Assembly (NCBI GenBank): GCA_963565915.1
Contig: OY751489.1
Location: 3,844,001-3,908,000, forward strand
DNA length: 64,000 nucleotides
Source: Entoloma clypeatum
Taxonomy: Eukaryota > Basidiomycota > Agaricomycetes > Agaricales > Entolomataceae
Reading direction: 5' to 3'
Below are positions 52,401 to 61,362 of the stretch, piece after piece. The notes beneath the pieces were generated by a model, which was given only the letters and a program-made list of their open reading frames with translations, was not told where the DNA came from and made no database searches. A program made the translations under genes and the position numbers. Numbering within the stretch: position 1 is the stretch's first letter; the number at the start of each line of letters is the position of its first letter.

Positions 52401-54276
52401 AGGACCTCATCCCCGGAAATGATGACAATGACAGTCATAACAAAACACCTCATGACCCTGTTCCTACTGTACAGGATCACCCTGAATCAGATGATGATTT
52501 GCCGCATAGCGAGCCCGATGACGAGCCACGAGTACCCACTCCGGAGCCCGAACAAGTACCAGATCGACCGATCAGGGAACGACAAGTTTGGAGAATGCCA
52601 GGTAGCATCTATGGGGAAGACACCCCTGCTTCTGATCTTGAAAAAATGGATCGAAGACATAGATTAGGCGGTCAAACAGCATGGATGAACAATCTCCTAA
52701 TGGAGGCAATCTCTATCCAAGTGGGCATCATCGAAATGTCACACAAAGATATATACTCTCTTCCGAACAAAGAAGATTGGTATGCGGCAGAACAAAAAGA
52801 GCTAGACATGCTCAAAAGCCGCGGGGTGATCACAGAGTTAGTACCCCTACCTGCAGGGAGGAAGGCTCTAAGGAACAAATGGGTTTACAATGAAAAATCC
52901 GACGGCCGCCTGAAAGCGCGCCTTGTTGCAAAAGGCTTCTCACAGGTAGAAGGGATCAATTTCGATCAGATCTTCTCACTGGTAGTGAGGTACAAGACTG
53001 TGTGGTTAATTCTGGCATTGACAGCCCTTGAAGGGTGGTTCATGACATTCTTAAACGTCTCATCAGCCTTCCTCTATGGAACACTCCGTGAGGTAATTTA
53101 CATGCGACAGCCTGAGGGCTACATAGTAAAAGGGAAAGAACACTTCATGTACCGACTATACAAAGCCCTATACGGACTTAAGCAGTCCGCATTAGCCTGG
53201 TGGAGGGAACTCGATTCCTCCATGAAAAAGCTCGGTTTTGTCAGGCTTCACTCCGATGTGGGAGTTTTCATTCACACAAGTACCAAAGGGGAAACTGTAA
53301 TCGCTGTCATTTATGTCGATGACTCTGCTTTTCTCGGCACAAACCGGGAATACACGCTGGAAAAGAAGAAGGCCTTCATGACAACATGGGAATGTAGGGA
53401 CCTAGGCCACCTAGTGTCTAATGGGGAACCGAAAGAATTTCTCTCAATCCAAATAAGGCAACGTGGGAAGAAGATCTTCATTGATCAAGTACCTTACCTT
53501 GAGAAAATTCTCGCACGAATGGGGATGAGCGAATCCAATGCCACCCATACCCCACTCCCGACAGGCTACAAACCCATGAAGTCTGAAGATGAACCCAATG
53601 CAGAACTCAGATCCACGTACCAATCCGTCATCGGATCACTATTGTACTTAATGATCAGGACAAGACCCGACATTTGTTTCGCAGTGATCAAAATGTCCCA
53701 ATTTTCCGCAAATCCTACCAAACGCCATTTAGAAGTGGCTAGGGATATTTGCAGGTATTTGAGGGCGACAAAAGATTACACGATCATGTACGATGGCTAT
53801 TCTGGGAAAGGGATCTACACATTTACAGACTCCGATTGGGCATCAGATGAAAACACCAGGAAGTCAACCACTGGTTACTTCATATCGCTGGCGTCTGGAG
53901 CAGTAACATGGGTTTTGTCAGCACAGAAAACCATTGCCCTCTCTTCCACAGAAGCAGAGTACATGGCGCTATCAGATTGCAGTCGCGCAGTGACATGGCT
54001 TAGAAGCATGCTTGCCGAACTTGGAATGCAGATCGGATCAGTTCCGATCTATGGAGACAACAGTGGCTCCGTCTTTATCGCATCCAACCCTGTAACTGAA
54101 AAGCGGTCCAAGCACATCGACATGTGATTCCACTTCGTCAGAGAAAAAGTATCCAAAGGGATTATTACGGTCGAATTCATCAAAGGAGTGAATAACCCTG
54201 CAGACCTTTTAACTAAGAATCTGGGGAAAGTCCTCTTTAGCAAGTTTATCCCGTACTTTGGATTACTTAAAAACTA
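49487..54276 (+). pseudogene. gag-pol: Copia-2 copy A Gag-Pol with three stops and a dead RT
   Basis: Start MSTFRSTLDS; one frame throughout with TAG at 50021-50023, TGA at 50582-50584 and TGA at 54125-54127. Gag has no CCHC knuckle but a basic tract (KKKGKGRWRNQKK). Protease WILDSGASLHF; GAG-pre-integrase HKRLGHP; integrase HSDLKQ, RVDGGGEF, QNGRAER. RT motif A reads FLNVSSAFLYG, with Asn where copia-1 and the family have the catalytic Asp; the YVDD box is intact. RNase H has FTDSDWASDE and LSSTEAEYMAL. After the last TGA the C-terminus (FHFVREKV... NPADLLTKNL) is still recognisable. The last stop and the Asn are shared with copy B. Confidence 0.95.
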
Positions 54277-54342
54277 GACAAAAAGTACCTATATGGGAAA
54301 AAGTACAAATGTATTTAGAAGTATGTACTAAATATGGGGGGG

Positions 54343-54651
54343 TGTTGAAACTTTTCCATCACATAGATTAGATTAGATTAGATTATATCACGTGACCTTA
54401 GACATCTTCAATTACATACTTATTTGGTTGGTACAAACAGTAGTACGGTATATAAGACCAGGAAACTGTCAATATCAACAAGTTGTCTCTTGACTCTTAA
54501 CCAGCTCCATCGCTCTTACCAGCCTCAACCGCTCTCACCAGCCTCACCCTTTCCAATCCAAGTAAGTGACTAGAACGGTTAAGTAGAGTACTTCCACTGT
54601 AGCTGTGTTGCTCAGTACATCTGCGGCTAGCGCCCAGGTGGAACTTCAACA
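54343..54651 (+). repeat. 3' LTR of copia-2 copy A
   Basis: 309 bp, TGTTGAAAC...CTTCAACA, complete, followed by the target duplication ATCTT. It provides the uninterrupted version of the site into which gypsy-A inserted in the 5' LTR (near 54,590). Confidence 0.95.
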
Positions 54652-55390
54652 ATCTTATGATAGATAAATATATAGAGGGCTACAGAGGGTGTCATAAATG
54701 TATATATACACACTGAAAAAGACCCCGAAGGAATCCAAGCAGTGTGGAAGGTGCGAGACATGATTCAGTACCAAAAACACAACTAGAGAACAAGACTTAT
54801 TATAAACATATCATCCTGAAGTGCATTTCAGACAAAACTGTATCCTCTGCCTTCCACACTGCTTGGATTCATTTGGGGTCTTTTTCGGTGTGTATATATA
54901 CATCCATGACACCCTCTGTAGCCCTCTATATATTTATCTACCATAAGATACTAATGCTAGCTGAGGAATATGTATTTTTGATGTACATCTCATTCTATAC
55001 ACTTTTCTACCTAATCAAGCCATTGCATACCTTGTACTACCAATGCTTGGAGACCTATTTATACTATAGAATAGGCCTAAATAGGTGCCCTGACCATATT
55101 GAGGGGTCAAGATGATGATCTGCACCCAAGGTAAGTACATACATCTTCATTCTTTTCCCCTTGTTCTACCCATGCTGGATGCCTATGTACCTTCCCCCAC
55201 ACATATACATACTCTATAATCAACTGACATGTAACACATTGGCTGGGGAGGCCAGTATCTCAAGAAGAGGTATGTGCTCCTCCTCACTCCTCTGTCTCTG
55301 ACTGCTTTGTTAGCCATATTAATCACCTATACCTCAGGGGGTTGGTCGGGAATTGGTAATAGTATATTATACTATTTATAAGAGTAGGGG

Positions 55391-55880
55391 AGATCAAGGG
55401 AAGGTGTGGGGATGAGGGGAGGTAGCAGGGAGGGGCATGGGAGTCTACCAAGACATCATTCAGCATCATCAGAACTCGATCTGAGGCTGTGGGAGATGGT
55501 GGGAATGGGACCTGGATATCGTTGATGGAAGCCCCCTTGATTGATGGTGCAGAATGTGCTGAGGATCTCTACAAGACATGCTTTAAGTCCCTGGGATTTA
55601 TTCAACAATTAAGTAAACTAGCCTATCTAACACTAATGGTTCTTGTTAGAGGTGCATCAGGATGCCTGATGCACCTCTAAATAAGGGGGATATGTGGGTT
55701 TATCAGGTGTGTAAAAGCCAGTGATGGAGACAATGAACCCTCACAACATGCATGCAGGGGCTCTTGGCCCGATCCTCAATTATGCTCTCATGCTTCGGGT
55801 CATTTCATACAAAGAATAACATGGAAGTTTTCCAATTATCAATACATTGCCACCAACACATCAAAGATGGGAATGATTAG
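55391..55880. other. Extra segment in right palindrome arm
   Basis: About 480 bp present only in the right arm. No clear terminal repeats or target duplication were found, and no supported gene. Either an insertion in the right arm or a deletion from the left. Confidence 0.5.
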
Positions 55881-56351
55881 TTCGGGACATGTTTGGGACT
55901 CCGACATGAGCCTGATGGGGGAAAATAAAGGCGACCAGAACTATACACAAAAGTGGGGGAACATCGGAAATCAAGATGGCCAAAAATGGCAATATTGATA
56001 ACAGGGATCTGGGAGCGTCCCAGGCCTGACGGTTTGCCAACACCACTGTGGTTGGGATCTGGTTACTATCGGGATGGATTTCAATACTCGACCTGTTGCA
56101 GTTGTGAGTTTGATGCCTGAAGATAGTGAGTATTTTTATTCTACATATATATTCATGTATGGGGCTTTTTACATAGCAAAAGGCCGCAATCTTTTGTCTA
56201 ATATGATCTACATTCATAATGGTTGCTATATTGATGGTGAGACGACAACTGCAGAGGTGAGATGTGTTCTTGGTAGCCTTTCAACTTCATCCTATAATTC
56301 GTCCATGTCCAAATTCTTATAGAAACTGACCCATGGTTCCCTCGATATAGG

Positions 56352-56425
56352 TACAGGGGAATCAGGTAAATCCACCATCATCTAGCAAATGAAAATCATC
56401 CACCAGGGTGGCTTCAACGAGCCAT
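56352..56425 (+). pseudogene. G-protein alpha subunit P-loop fragment
   Basis: After an acceptor-like CGATATAG the plus strand encodes GTGESGKSTII-stop-QMKIIHQGGFNE. This is the P-loop (GxGESGKST) and following helix of heterotrimeric G-alpha subunits, with a TAG replacing Lys/Gln inside QMK. A TGA follows a few codons later. Only one exon-sized piece is convincing; later segments (MRPIPTSDP) are suggestive. It is a dead fragment next to the palindrome, possibly captured with it. Confidence 0.7.
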
Positions 56426-56439
56426 GAGACTTTCCTTCA

Positions 56440-56985
56440 ACCTCCTCTCCCAGGGGCAACACAATTGCCTTCCACATAATAAAACCTCAAGTATTTCTTC
56501 GTCACATTTCCTCTGCTCAGCATATGAGACCCATTCCCACCTCCGACCCTCACCCGGCCCCGACAGGATGGAATTATTCCCCTACGGAGCAAGACTCGCC
56601 ATCGACTCCTCTCTCCATTTTTCCTCTGTATGAAGCATTCCTTTCTTCTAGATAAAGGTCTTATCTTTCCCTGTTTTGCAAACCCATGTATCCCTCATTT
56701 ACAATATCAGCAAGGAAGACAATGTCTCCCTCAACCCAGGTTCCTGCACTCAAATGGCCACTGTGAACAAAGGTATCATTCTTTGGGTAGCATTCAAAAG
56801 CCGTACATAAGGCTATTGCCATTTCACCCTTATAACATCAGAGCATATTGACTTAATGTCTCATCAGCCCAGCTATTATTTACAATATTCACCCACTCGT
56901 CAGCCCAGCTGTAAGGTATAGACATCATGCTGGGCTCAGTCCACTGTCACTGTTATCACACGTTATTTTCCACATCTGCTATTCT
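56440..56985. other. Unassigned stretch after the G-alpha fragment
   Basis: Contains CT-rich sequence and possible decayed G-alpha exons, but nothing firm. It ends in GTTGTTTA, the target duplication of the next MITE. Confidence 0.35.
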
Positions 56986-56993
56986 GTTGTTTA

Positions 56994-57485
56994 TAGTGTT
57001 TGAAAGTCCAGTCCAGTCCAGTTTTTTGCCCAAAAAATTGAGAACCTAGAACCAAGACTGGTTGAGTGGTTTCTCCAAAAAACTGAAACCAGGACTGGAC
57101 TGGTCAAAGACTGGTGAACCAGTCTTTCCTTTCTCAAAAAGGTAAACCAGGACTGGTTTGAACTGGTTTAAACTGATTATTTCCAATTTATTAAAATGTT
57201 TCAAAATTTTATAACACATTTCAAAACATTTTATAGAAGCTTTGATGAACAAAATCTATATGAACCTATATGAACCTGTGTGAACCTATGATCAGTTTAC
57301 ATTTTTTGAGTCTCAAATCAAGACTGGTGTTGAACCAGTCTTCTTTTTTCCAAAATTTGAAGAACCTGAGACTGGTCAATCCTCAAAAATCTGAAACTTG
57401 AGACTGCAGTCCAGTCTCTCACCAGTCTTTACCAGTCTGGTTCTGGTCCAGTTCTAGGTCTTTGAGACTGGACTTCAAAACACTA
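56994..57485. mobile_element. hAT-type MITE, copy 4 (492 bp)
   Basis: Ends TAGTGTTTGAAAGTCCAG... and ...GACTTCAAAACACTA, with an exact 8-bp target duplication GTTGTTTA at 56986-56993 and 57486-57493. Highly similar along its length to the copy at 33,782, indicating recent activity. Confidence 0.95.
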
Positions 57486-57619
57486 GTTGTTTATAGGTAT
57501 ATACTACTATAACATGTGTACAAGTCACTACAGCATTATGTAGCACTACATAGTGTTACATAGCAGGATCACACTTTGCTGATGTGATATCGAGGTCCAC
57601 AGAGCTGTATTTTTATAAT

Positions 57620-57841
57620 TCAGCTCAACATAAAGTGACCACATGCAGGGACAACTGACTTCGGTATATCCGAGATGAACCCGTTGCAAACAATCTTCGG
57701 GAAGCCACAACAATCCCTGCTGTGATGGCACACTCCGGTTATCTGAATTGTCTGACCTCTTTGGCAGTCGACGGCAGCTGCTTGAAAGGCGCCAGTGACG
57801 CAGAGAACGACAGAAAAGACGAGAATGGTGGAGAAGTGCAT
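57620..57841 (-). CDS. Small cysteine-rich secreted protein
   Basis: 73 residues. An N-terminal signal peptide (about residues 1-23, hydrophobic ILVFSVVLCVTGAF core, small residues before the mature start near VDCQ) is followed by a mature domain of about 50 residues. It has six cysteines in the order C-x11-C-x5-CC-x6-C-x14-C. That order occurs in cystine-knot type peptides, but no family is claimed. The promoter looks real: a TATA box (GATATAAAAGG) near 57,925 and a C/A/T-rich leader before the ATG. The frame is clean. It is probably a secreted host protein of 5-6 kDa, effector-like or defensive in role by inference only. A 3' intron and further exon cannot be excluded. Confidence 0.65.
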   Translation of the reverse strand: MHFSTILVFSVVLCVTGAFQAAAVDCQRGQTIQITGVCHHSRDCCGFPKIVCNGFISDIPKSVVPACGHFMLS

Positions 57842-57919
57842 AGTGAGAATGAGTGGACTGATTCGAGTGAGCGATGACTTTGGACACTAACTGTGCTGAA
57901 GGTGGCCAATGCCCTCAAC

Positions 57920-57935
57920 GTCCTTTTATATCCCC
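57920..57935 (-). promoter_or_regulatory. TATA box of the small secreted protein gene
   Basis: GATATAAAAGG on the minus strand, about 85-90 bp before the ATG at 57841, with no intervening ATG. Confidence 0.6.
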
Positions 57936-58117
57936 AACGCCAATCACCGACATGCAGGTCAGGTATCAATGGAGAAATTTTCAACGGGGAATGGAGAAGT
58001 GAGAATTGGAAGCCTTGAGCCAAGTTGACTGTGGAAGGTCAGGGATACAGTACCACTGGACAGAAATGTGTGTGAATCCTCAGGCTCGAGCGCACCTGTG
58101 TGGAGGACATCCACTTA

Positions 58118-58553
58118 AACGCCCACTGCTCACCCGCCCCCCTGACATCCACATGACCCCCCAAAACACACGTGAATGGTCAAGAAAAAGGCCCATTGTC
58201 CTCAAGTACCATTGGACCAAGCCTTGGCAGAGCAAAAATGAGAGGAATTAATAGTATTGCCCGTTAGTATCTAGGAGTACAGGAGTTGTGTGAGATAAAT
58301 ATGACAAATCTGGAGTCACTGTGACCAATGTCAAGAACGCCCACTGCTCACCTGCCCCCCTGACATCCACATGACCCCCCAAAATGCACGTGAATGGCCA
58401 AGAAAAAGGCCCATTGTCCTCAAGTACCATTGGACCAAGCCTTGGCAGAGCAAAAACGAGAGGAATTAATAGTATTGCCCGTTAGTATCTTGGAGTACAG
58501 GAGTCGTGTGACATAAATATGACAAATCCGGAGTCACTGTGACCGATGTCAAG
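58118..58553. repeat. 218-bp tandem duplication
   Basis: 58118-58335 and 58336-58553 are two head-to-tail copies, both beginning AACGCCCACTGCTCACC and ending GATGTCAAG, with roughly ten base differences. The second copy overlaps the 3' end of the hypothetical gene on the minus strand, so the extra copy lies downstream of that gene. Confidence 0.9.
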
Positions 58554-58952
58554 TGTTGAGATCGTCGTTTTGCCGTGGTCGCGGTCTGTACTTTCCCAAG
58601 TGGGTGGAATGCCTGAAACTCGCCCCTTCCTCAAGCATGATTCTGCCAGCTGTAGGAGTGGTGCAGCACCACGTTCGAAGGTATCCAGCATTCTCTGATC
58701 TTGAAATTGTAACTGATACTTGCAGCCCTCAAGAAAGTCTTGGAGCCTCGAAATCTGTCCTTCGAAAGTCTCATGGAACGTTTTCCCCCGATTTCCAGCC
58801 TCCGTATTGACCCAGTCGTCATCAGCATCATCTTCGAGATCGGCCAGAGTGATCGGTCGCATCGCGGAGTTGGCAGTGGAGCCCAAGCTGGGTGATAACA
58901 TGTGTGCTGTGTTGTCCAAGGGAACCAGAGATGGATGCAACCAAAATGGCAT
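58482..58952 (-). CDS. Hypothetical protein with acidic/helical region
   Basis: 156-codon frame; a start at the internal MLSPSLGSTA (58901) is also possible. It contains ITLADLEDDADDDWVNTEA and then a conserved-looking helical block (FEGQISRLQDFLEGCKYQLQFQDQRMLDTFERGAAPLLQLAESCL), which resembles uncharacterised agaricomycete proteins linked to transposons (from memory). The C-terminal 30 residues run into the tandem duplication and are doubtful; an intron there is possible. Function is unknown. Confidence 0.45.
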   Translation of the reverse strand: MPFWLHPSLVPLDNTAHMLSPSLGSTANSAMRPITLADLEDDADDDWVNTEAGNRGKTFHETFEGQISRLQDFLEGCKYQLQFQDQRMLDTFERGAAPLLQLAESCLRKGRVSGIPPTWESTDRDHGKTTISTLDIGHSDSGFVIFMSHDSCTPRY

Positions 58953-59204
58953 GGAATGGCTCCATGTAACCTCAAGGTAGAATGTCGGCGGGACAGGGCA
59001 GAAGAGTTGGACGAGGTGTTTACAAAGCAGGAAGCGGCTGGTGACGAAGTATGGACAGGTGCAAACGAAGCGATGAGGATCAGGTCAGTATCTATCTTCC
59101 TTCTCTCGTGAGTCATTAATGGGAGCTATCGCCACACGTTTCCACTCCTTCTTGAAATCCTTTCTCCATGCAGGTAACTGTCAGTAACGCCCAATATCAA
59201 CCAA

Positions 59205-59287
59205 AGTGGTGTAGGATGTCCCTTTTGATGCGTCGCCGAAGATTGAAGTGGTGTAGGATGTCCCTTTTGATGTGTCGCCAACTATGG
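59205..59287. repeat. 42-bp tandem duplication in MULE 3' end
   Basis: AGTGGTGTAGGATGTCCC...TCGCC appears at 59205 and again at 59247, a 42-bp (14-codon) period. On the minus strand it duplicates the KRDILHHF segment of the transposase C-terminus. Confidence 0.85.
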
Positions 59288-60206
59288 ATACCCTCAATGA
59301 GTTTTCTCTCAAACAGTTTACCAAACATCACTTACTGAGATTCAATGATCATTGTCATATGTAGGCGTGGAATGTCGGGGTGATTAGCGTGTGCCCAGAG
59401 TTCCCAGCGGCCTTTTCAGTACCAGTTCTCCCAGAGGTAGGCCCACAGATTTGGAAGGTGACTTTTCTTACAGAACTCATACATTTGCTTGACAGCCCAT
59501 GTTTTGATTCCCACAGGGGTTGGTGCTGAATATCCAGGAATAAGTGGGTGCACGCAAAAATGCTGGTCCATCAGCAGGATGACTGACTCTCGGAATTCTT
59601 CAGGGCAGAAGGTAGGCTCGGGTTCTTGAGTCTGTGCTGGAATCTGATTGATAAGACGCTCCGTTCTTTCAGCTGTGTTGCTCGCTTTAGAAGTTAAGGT
59701 TGGTTTCTGCGAAGGAATCAGAATGCGAATAGTAACTGAATTGGGATCATTTTCTGGTGGATTGGAACGTTGTTCTGAATCATTGCCTGAATCATTGTTG
59801 TCGCCATCATTTGGGTCAGCGGCACCATGAGGAATGAAGGCTCTGTCGATGAAATGGTATTCTTGATGGGCTCAGTGGGCATCGTACGGCGTGGTTGAGA
59901 GCTTAGCTTTCTTGATGCGCTTCTTGACGGCGTCGTGCAAGTGCCATTGGCACAACTGGATCTTGGCCTGTGGCCATACCTCAAGTGCTGCCCCAATCTC
60001 GGTGAAGTCTTTATCAATGTGGACAAAGATAGGTTCAACACCATAGGCCCGTTTTAGTGCATTGACCCACCCCGCCAATGCCTTCTGCCATTTACCAGGG
60101 GAAATTGCTGAGGCGGTGGATAGCAAACAGTACGATGCAGGAAACCCTGCATTATCATACTCTATGAGGGTTGTATAGAGTTCCAGGTGTTTCGTGTTCG
60201 TATTAT

Positions 60207-60253
60207 CTATTATTTGATCAGTGTTAATGAAGTATGGCAGGGCTGAAACCCAC
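60207..60253 (-). other. 47-nt intron in the MULE transposase
   Basis: Donor GTGGGT and acceptor AATAG on the minus strand. Removal restores DAT|YNTNTKHLELY, the expected MULE core sequence, in frame. Confidence 0.85.
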
Positions 60254-60985
60254 ATGTTGCATCAATACCAACCTCAACAATCTTTACTTGCAAGGCTCCA
60301 ACAATTTTTTTCATCCCCCAGGTGAGTTGCTCGACTCCGTCAACCTCTGGTAAGTCAAATACATCTACATCGTCTTCGTACTCCGCCAGGAGCTTTTTCG
60401 CCGAATTAAGTTGTATTTGATCATGTTTCCAGAGGGTTTCACTCATCCGCGTCCAGGCAGTATGAACTTGAGCTCTCGTAATAGTGGGAAATTTGCTCTG
60501 GACCTGAAGAACAAGCTCAGATGGAGTGTGGTGCTCCACATTCTCCCGAATGAGGGCAGCAGCATCTGGAGACGTGGTGACATCGTAATATGGTGTGTGC
60601 GGGCCGCTATGCTTCAGATAGATCTTGATTAGAGACATTTCTGGGTGAGTCTCGTCTTTGCGACATGAAATCCGAAGGCTGCTCGCACAATTAAACTGTT
60701 TCATTCCAACGGTATCACGATGCTTTGCGCCCTCTCTCTCACTTGGTCGTGCCTTTTGCTTTCGTAGGAGGTCTTGAGAGCACCAAAATTGTGTTTTATA
60801 GCCTGTCAAGGTAGGTATATTCTTGTATACACTAAAGCCATGTTAATAAAATTTTAGCCTAAAACAACTGGGCTCATACATGAAGCGATAGCCTGTAATC
60901 TTCCACAGCTCCTGTGCCGTCGTCTGGACGTGTTGCTTATGTGATACAAGGGGATCAGCTGGTAGGTAGTAATGTCCGTCAAAGT

Positions 60986-61297
60986 TGTTGAAGTTCCACC
61001 TGGGTGCTAGCCACAGGCGTACTGAGCAACACAGCTACAGTGTGGAAGTACTCTACTTAACCGTTCTAGCCACTTACATGGTTTGGGAGGGTGAGGCTGG
61101 TGAGAGCGGTTGAGGCTGGTAAGAGCGATGGAGCTGGTTAAGAGTCAAGAGACAACTTATTGATATTGACAGTTTCCTGGTCTTATATACCGTACTACTG
61201 TTTGTACCAACCAAATAAGTATGTAATTGAAGATGTGTAAATGGTCATGTGATGTAATCTAATCTAATCTAATCTACATGATGGAAAAGTTTCAACA
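60986..61297 (-). repeat. 3' LTR of copia-2 copy B
   Basis: 312 bp, TGTTGAAAC...CTTCAACA on the element strand. Against the copy A LTR there are substitutions and small indels (for example CCCAAACCATGTAAGTGGC where A has TTCCAATCCAAGTAAGTGAC). Confidence 0.95.
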
Positions 61298-61362
61298 CCC
61301 CCCCATATTTAGTACATACTTCTAAATACATTTTACTTTTTCCCATATAGGTACTTTTTGTC

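Larger units (their letters stand above)
37713..54651 (+). mobile_element. Ty1/copia element copia-2, copy A
   Basis: Target duplication ATCTT at 37708-37712 and 54652-54656. The 5' LTR is split: 37713-37961 and 49070-49129. The 3' LTR is 54343-54651. Removing the gypsy-A insertion and its duplication leaves a 5.8-kb element with primer site, leader, gag-pol and polypurine tract (GGGGGGG before the 3' LTR). The gag-pol frame has three stops and a missing RT catalytic residue. Confidence 0.95.
36896..56231. repeat. Long palindrome (foldback), left arm split by copia-2 nest
   Basis: Left arm is 36,896-37,712 plus 54,657-54,751; loop is 54,752-54,849 (98 bp); right arm is 54,850-56,231. The right arm is the reverse complement of the left at high identity (for example around 36,905-37,070 and 56,050-56,220), apart from an extra stretch of about 480 bp in the right arm (55,391-55,880). 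The uninterrupted copia-2 target site can be read in the right arm near 54,945-54,965. No transposase is seen; the origin could be a foldback element or an inverted duplication. Confidence 0.85.
59165..60985 (-). pseudogene. MULE (Mutator-like) transposase, split by copia-2 copy B
   Basis: Read right to left. N-terminal zinc-finger region (CSQDLLRKQ, HRDTVGMKQFNC). The DDE core starts EVGIDAT, where a 47-nt intron (60207-60253, GTGGGT..AATAG) splices exactly to YNTNTKHLELYTTLIEYDNAGFP. The second catalytic segment is FVHIDKDFTEIGAALEVWPQAKIQLCQWHLHDAV. After a TGA (59872-59874) the same frame continues to LLMDQHFCVHPLIPGYSAP and MYEFCKKSHLPNLWAYLWENWY, a second TGA (59416-59418), then GRWELWAHANHP. 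Upstream, YYLPADPLVSHKQHV is cut by the copia-2 LTR at 60986. Both stops fit CGA decay. Terminal repeats were not found. Confidence 0.85.

Noticed and set aside
54343..54656. Second solo LTR
   Set aside because: It is the 3' LTR of copia-2 copy A, paired with the split 5' LTR at 37713 and sharing the ATCTT duplication.
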